NCBI GenBank assembly: GCA_965222485.1
Contig: CBDCUC010000021.1
Span: 1 to 13,934 of the forward strand
DNA: 13,934 bases
Reading direction: 5' to 3'
Source of the DNA: CBDCUC01 sp965222485
Lineage (GTDB): Bacteria > Pseudomonadota > Alphaproteobacteria > Rhizobiales > Hyphomicrobiaceae
Shown here: piece after piece, positions 12,418-13,934 of the stretch
Position numbering within the stretch: position 1 is the stretch's first letter
How the letters are laid out: each line of letters begins with the position of its first letter
The notes under the pieces: generated by a model
Told to the model about the DNA's origin: nothing
Database searches by the model: none
The model's input: the letters and a program-made list of their open reading frames with translations, nothing else
Translations under genes and position numbers: made by a program

Positions 12418-13878
12418 CTACTTTTTCAACATATCGATTTTTATCCTGGCGAGTTCCGCGAACATTCCGTTAGGAAATTTGTTGAGGTACGCCTGGAGCA
12501 TGTCTGGATTATCAGACTCTTTGACACTGTTCCAAAATGTGATCTCCATTTCTTCTGACGGCTTGCCTTGTTTTGTTGCGCCCTTGGATTGCGCTCCTTC
12601 AGTCCCATCCGAAGTTTTCGCAGCCGTCAGGCGTTTGAGACCTTCTTTGCTCTCCTTAATATTGCCATCAAGTTCAAGGGCTTTTCGATATGCCGTAATC
12701 GCCTCGTTCTTCTTTCCTAGTGCCTCAAGTATTTGGGCATGTGTATCGTGCGCTGAGGCATAATTCGGATCTAACTCCAGAGATCTTTCTACGTCAGGCA
12801 GACCTTCCTTTGCGCGTCCGGCTGTGAAATAGGACCATGCGCGGCTGTTATAGGCCTTGGCATATTTGGGATCGATCTCGATGGCCTTGGTGTAATCGGC
12901 AATCGCCCGGTCGTAATCCTTCTTGTCGTTGTAGGCGCTGCCTCGGTTGTTATAGAGATCGGTATTTTTCGGATTGATCTCGATGGCCTTTGTGTAATCG
13001 GCAATGGCCCGGTCGTAGTCCTTCATTATCGAATAGGCCACGCCGCGGTTGTAATAGGAGTCGGCATCTTTCGGATTGATTTCGATGGCCTTGGTGAAGT
13101 CGACAAGGGCGCGGTCATGATCCTTCTTGGTAGCATAGAAGACGCCGCGGTTGTAATAAGCGATGGCATTTTGCGGATCGATCTCGATGGCCTTGGTGTA
13201 ATCGGCGATCGCCCGTTCGTCGTCCCTTATGTTGGTAAAGGCGTTGCCGCGGCTGTAATAGGAGACGGCATCTTTCGGATCGATTTCGATGGCCTTAGTG
13301 TAATCGGCAATCGCTCGGTCGTCATCCTTCATGTTAGCAAAGGCGTTGCCGCGGTTGTAATAGGAGACGGCATCTTTCGGATCGATTTCGATGGCCTTGG
13401 TGAAGTCGGCAAGGGCGCGCTCGTAATCCTTCTTTTTGGCATAGACGACGCCGCGGTTGAGGTAGGAGTAGGCATCTTTCGGATCGATTTCGATGGCCTT
13501 GGTGAAGTCGTCAAGGGCGCGCTCGTAATCCTTCTTGTCGTCGTAGGAGCTGCCGCGTCTGTGGTAGGCGATGGCATCTTTCGGGTCGATCTCGATGACT
13601 TTGGTGTAATCGGCAATCGCCCTGTCGTAATCCTTCTTGTCATCGTAGGCGCTGCCGCGGTGGAGGTGCAAGATCACAAGATTTTCCCGACCTATCCGTT
13701 CACCGAAAAGGCGCCCCGAATTGATGATCCGTGAACAGGCCTTAATAGCCGTCTCGCCTTCACCATCCTGACAATCCGAAAGGTCATCGGCGCGCAGCAG
13801 TGCAAATCGGGCGTCCAAAGAGGCAAAGGACACGCATACAAGTGCTACCAGTGTGACAAAGCGATAAGGACGAAGCAT
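12418..13878 (-). CDS. Exported protein with ten tetratricopeptide repeats
   Basis: The 486-residue product starts M-L-R-P-Y-R-F and has a hydrophobic segment at about 7-20, a probable signal peptide, so it is likely periplasmic or membrane-tethered. Two cysteines (C36 and C48) follow in D-C-Q-D-G and K-A-C-S-R. Residues 69-408 are ten contiguous 34-residue TPRs. Units 1-8 are very uniform (R-G-x-x-Y or F, then D-R-A-I-A-D-Y-T-K-A-I-E-I-D-P-K); units 9 and 10 are divergent. The C-terminus has E-I-T-F-W-N-S-V-K and L-N-K-F-P-N-G-M-F-A, a short motif seen, as I recall, at the end of several rhizobial TPR and caspase-like proteins. I chose 13878 because a G-rich GGTGGGGGT (13884-13892) is well placed; the ATG at 13902 has no ribosome site. 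TPRs bind proteins; the partner is unknown. Confidence 0.9.
   Translation of the reverse strand: MLRPYRFVTLVALVCVSFASLDARFALLRADDLSDCQDGEGETAIKACSRIINSGRLFGERIGRENLVILHLHRGSAYDDKKDYDRAIADYTKVIEIDPKDAIAYHRRGSSYDDKKDYERALDDFTKAIEIDPKDAYSYLNRGVVYAKKKDYERALADFTKAIEIDPKDAVSYYNRGNAFANMKDDDRAIADYTKAIEIDPKDAVSYYSRGNAFTNIRDDERAIADYTKAIEIDPQNAIAYYNRGVFYATKKDHDRALVDFTKAIEINPKDADSYYNRGVAYSIMKDYDRAIADYTKAIEINPKNTDLYNNRGSAYNDKKDYDRAIADYTKAIEIDPKYAKAYNSRAWSYFTAGRAKEGLPDVERSLELDPNYASAHDTHAQILEALGKKNEAITAYRKALELDGNIKESKEGLKRLTAAKTSDGTEGAQSKGATKQGKPSEEMEITFWNSVKESDNPDMLQAYLNKFPNGMFAELARIKIDMLKK
12655..13674 (-). repeat. Ten-unit TPR array, 102-base period
   Basis: Ten exact 34-residue units lie end to end. 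The eight at 12859-13674 are close to identical in many stretches at DNA level too, for example the shared GATCGATTTCGATGGCCTT in several units. Two versions of the second helix occur: A-I-A-D-Y-T-K (units 1, 4, 5, 7, 8) and A-L-x-D-F-T-K (units 2, 3, 6). Confidence 0.9.
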
Positions 13879-13934
13879 AGCGTACCCCCACCAATAACCC
13901 ATTTTAGGTATATTGCCGTGGGGGACTTCTGTCA

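Noticed and set aside
13117..13734. 205-residue plus-strand frame opposite the TPR array
   Set aside because: It is the antisense image of the repeated TPR codons, giving a repetitive D-G-I-F-R-I-D-F-D-G-L pattern; the minus-strand protein is clearly the real gene.

Overview
The window looks like chromosome from an alphaproteobacterium of the Hyphomicrobiales, most likely Bradyrhizobium or a close relative. The basis is inference from gene content, not a marker gene: an IalB-family periplasmic protein, a rhizobial-style autotransporter with a long N-terminal extension, a TIGR03032/DUF4915 protein, TPR proteins with a D-Y-x-x-A-I-A-D-Y-T-K-A-I-E-I-D-P consensus, and a moderately GC-rich composition with degenerate AGCGG-containing intergenic sequence. 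No rRNA, tRNA, CRISPR array or complete insertion sequence was seen.

Layout. 136-675 (minus) is an exported IalB-like protein. 865-4929 (minus) is a large type Va autotransporter whose passenger is built from two alternating kinds of beta-helix rung. 5205-6353 (plus) is a lone TIGR03032 protein. A 469-base stretch without a convincing gene follows. 6823-8367 (minus) is a membrane-anchored TIR protein with a C-terminal TPR array. 8669-9022 (minus) is a small conserved-looking protein of unknown function. 9449-9763 (plus) is an Imm35/YrhB-type immunity protein with no recognisable toxin beside it. 9764-10510 is mostly gene-poor, with one doubtful small ORF. 10515-11150 (minus) is a compact tyrosine recombinase with a complete catalytic set and a perfect hairpin just past its stop. 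11446-12081 (minus) is a glutathione S-transferase-like protein. 12418-13878 (minus) is an exported protein with ten TPRs, eight of them very uniform.

Most genes stand alone with gaps of about 190 to 750 bases, so there is little evidence of operons. The two envelope genes at the left (autotransporter, then the IalB-like protein) lie in the same direction and could share a role at the cell surface. The middle (TIR-TPR, small protein, orphan Imm35, recombinase) has the look of accessory DNA concerned with defence or interbacterial conflict. Grouping these genes into one system is speculative.

The most distinctive structures are: (1) the autotransporter passenger, where one break in the A/B rung alternation falls at the start of a second copy of a multi-rung block, pointing to an internal duplication with a period of 11 rungs (284 residues); (2) the TIR protein, whose predicted topology puts a putative NADase domain in the cytoplasm and a coiled-coil/TPR region outside the membrane; and (3) a second, exported TPR protein about 4 kb away with nearly the same repeat consensus.
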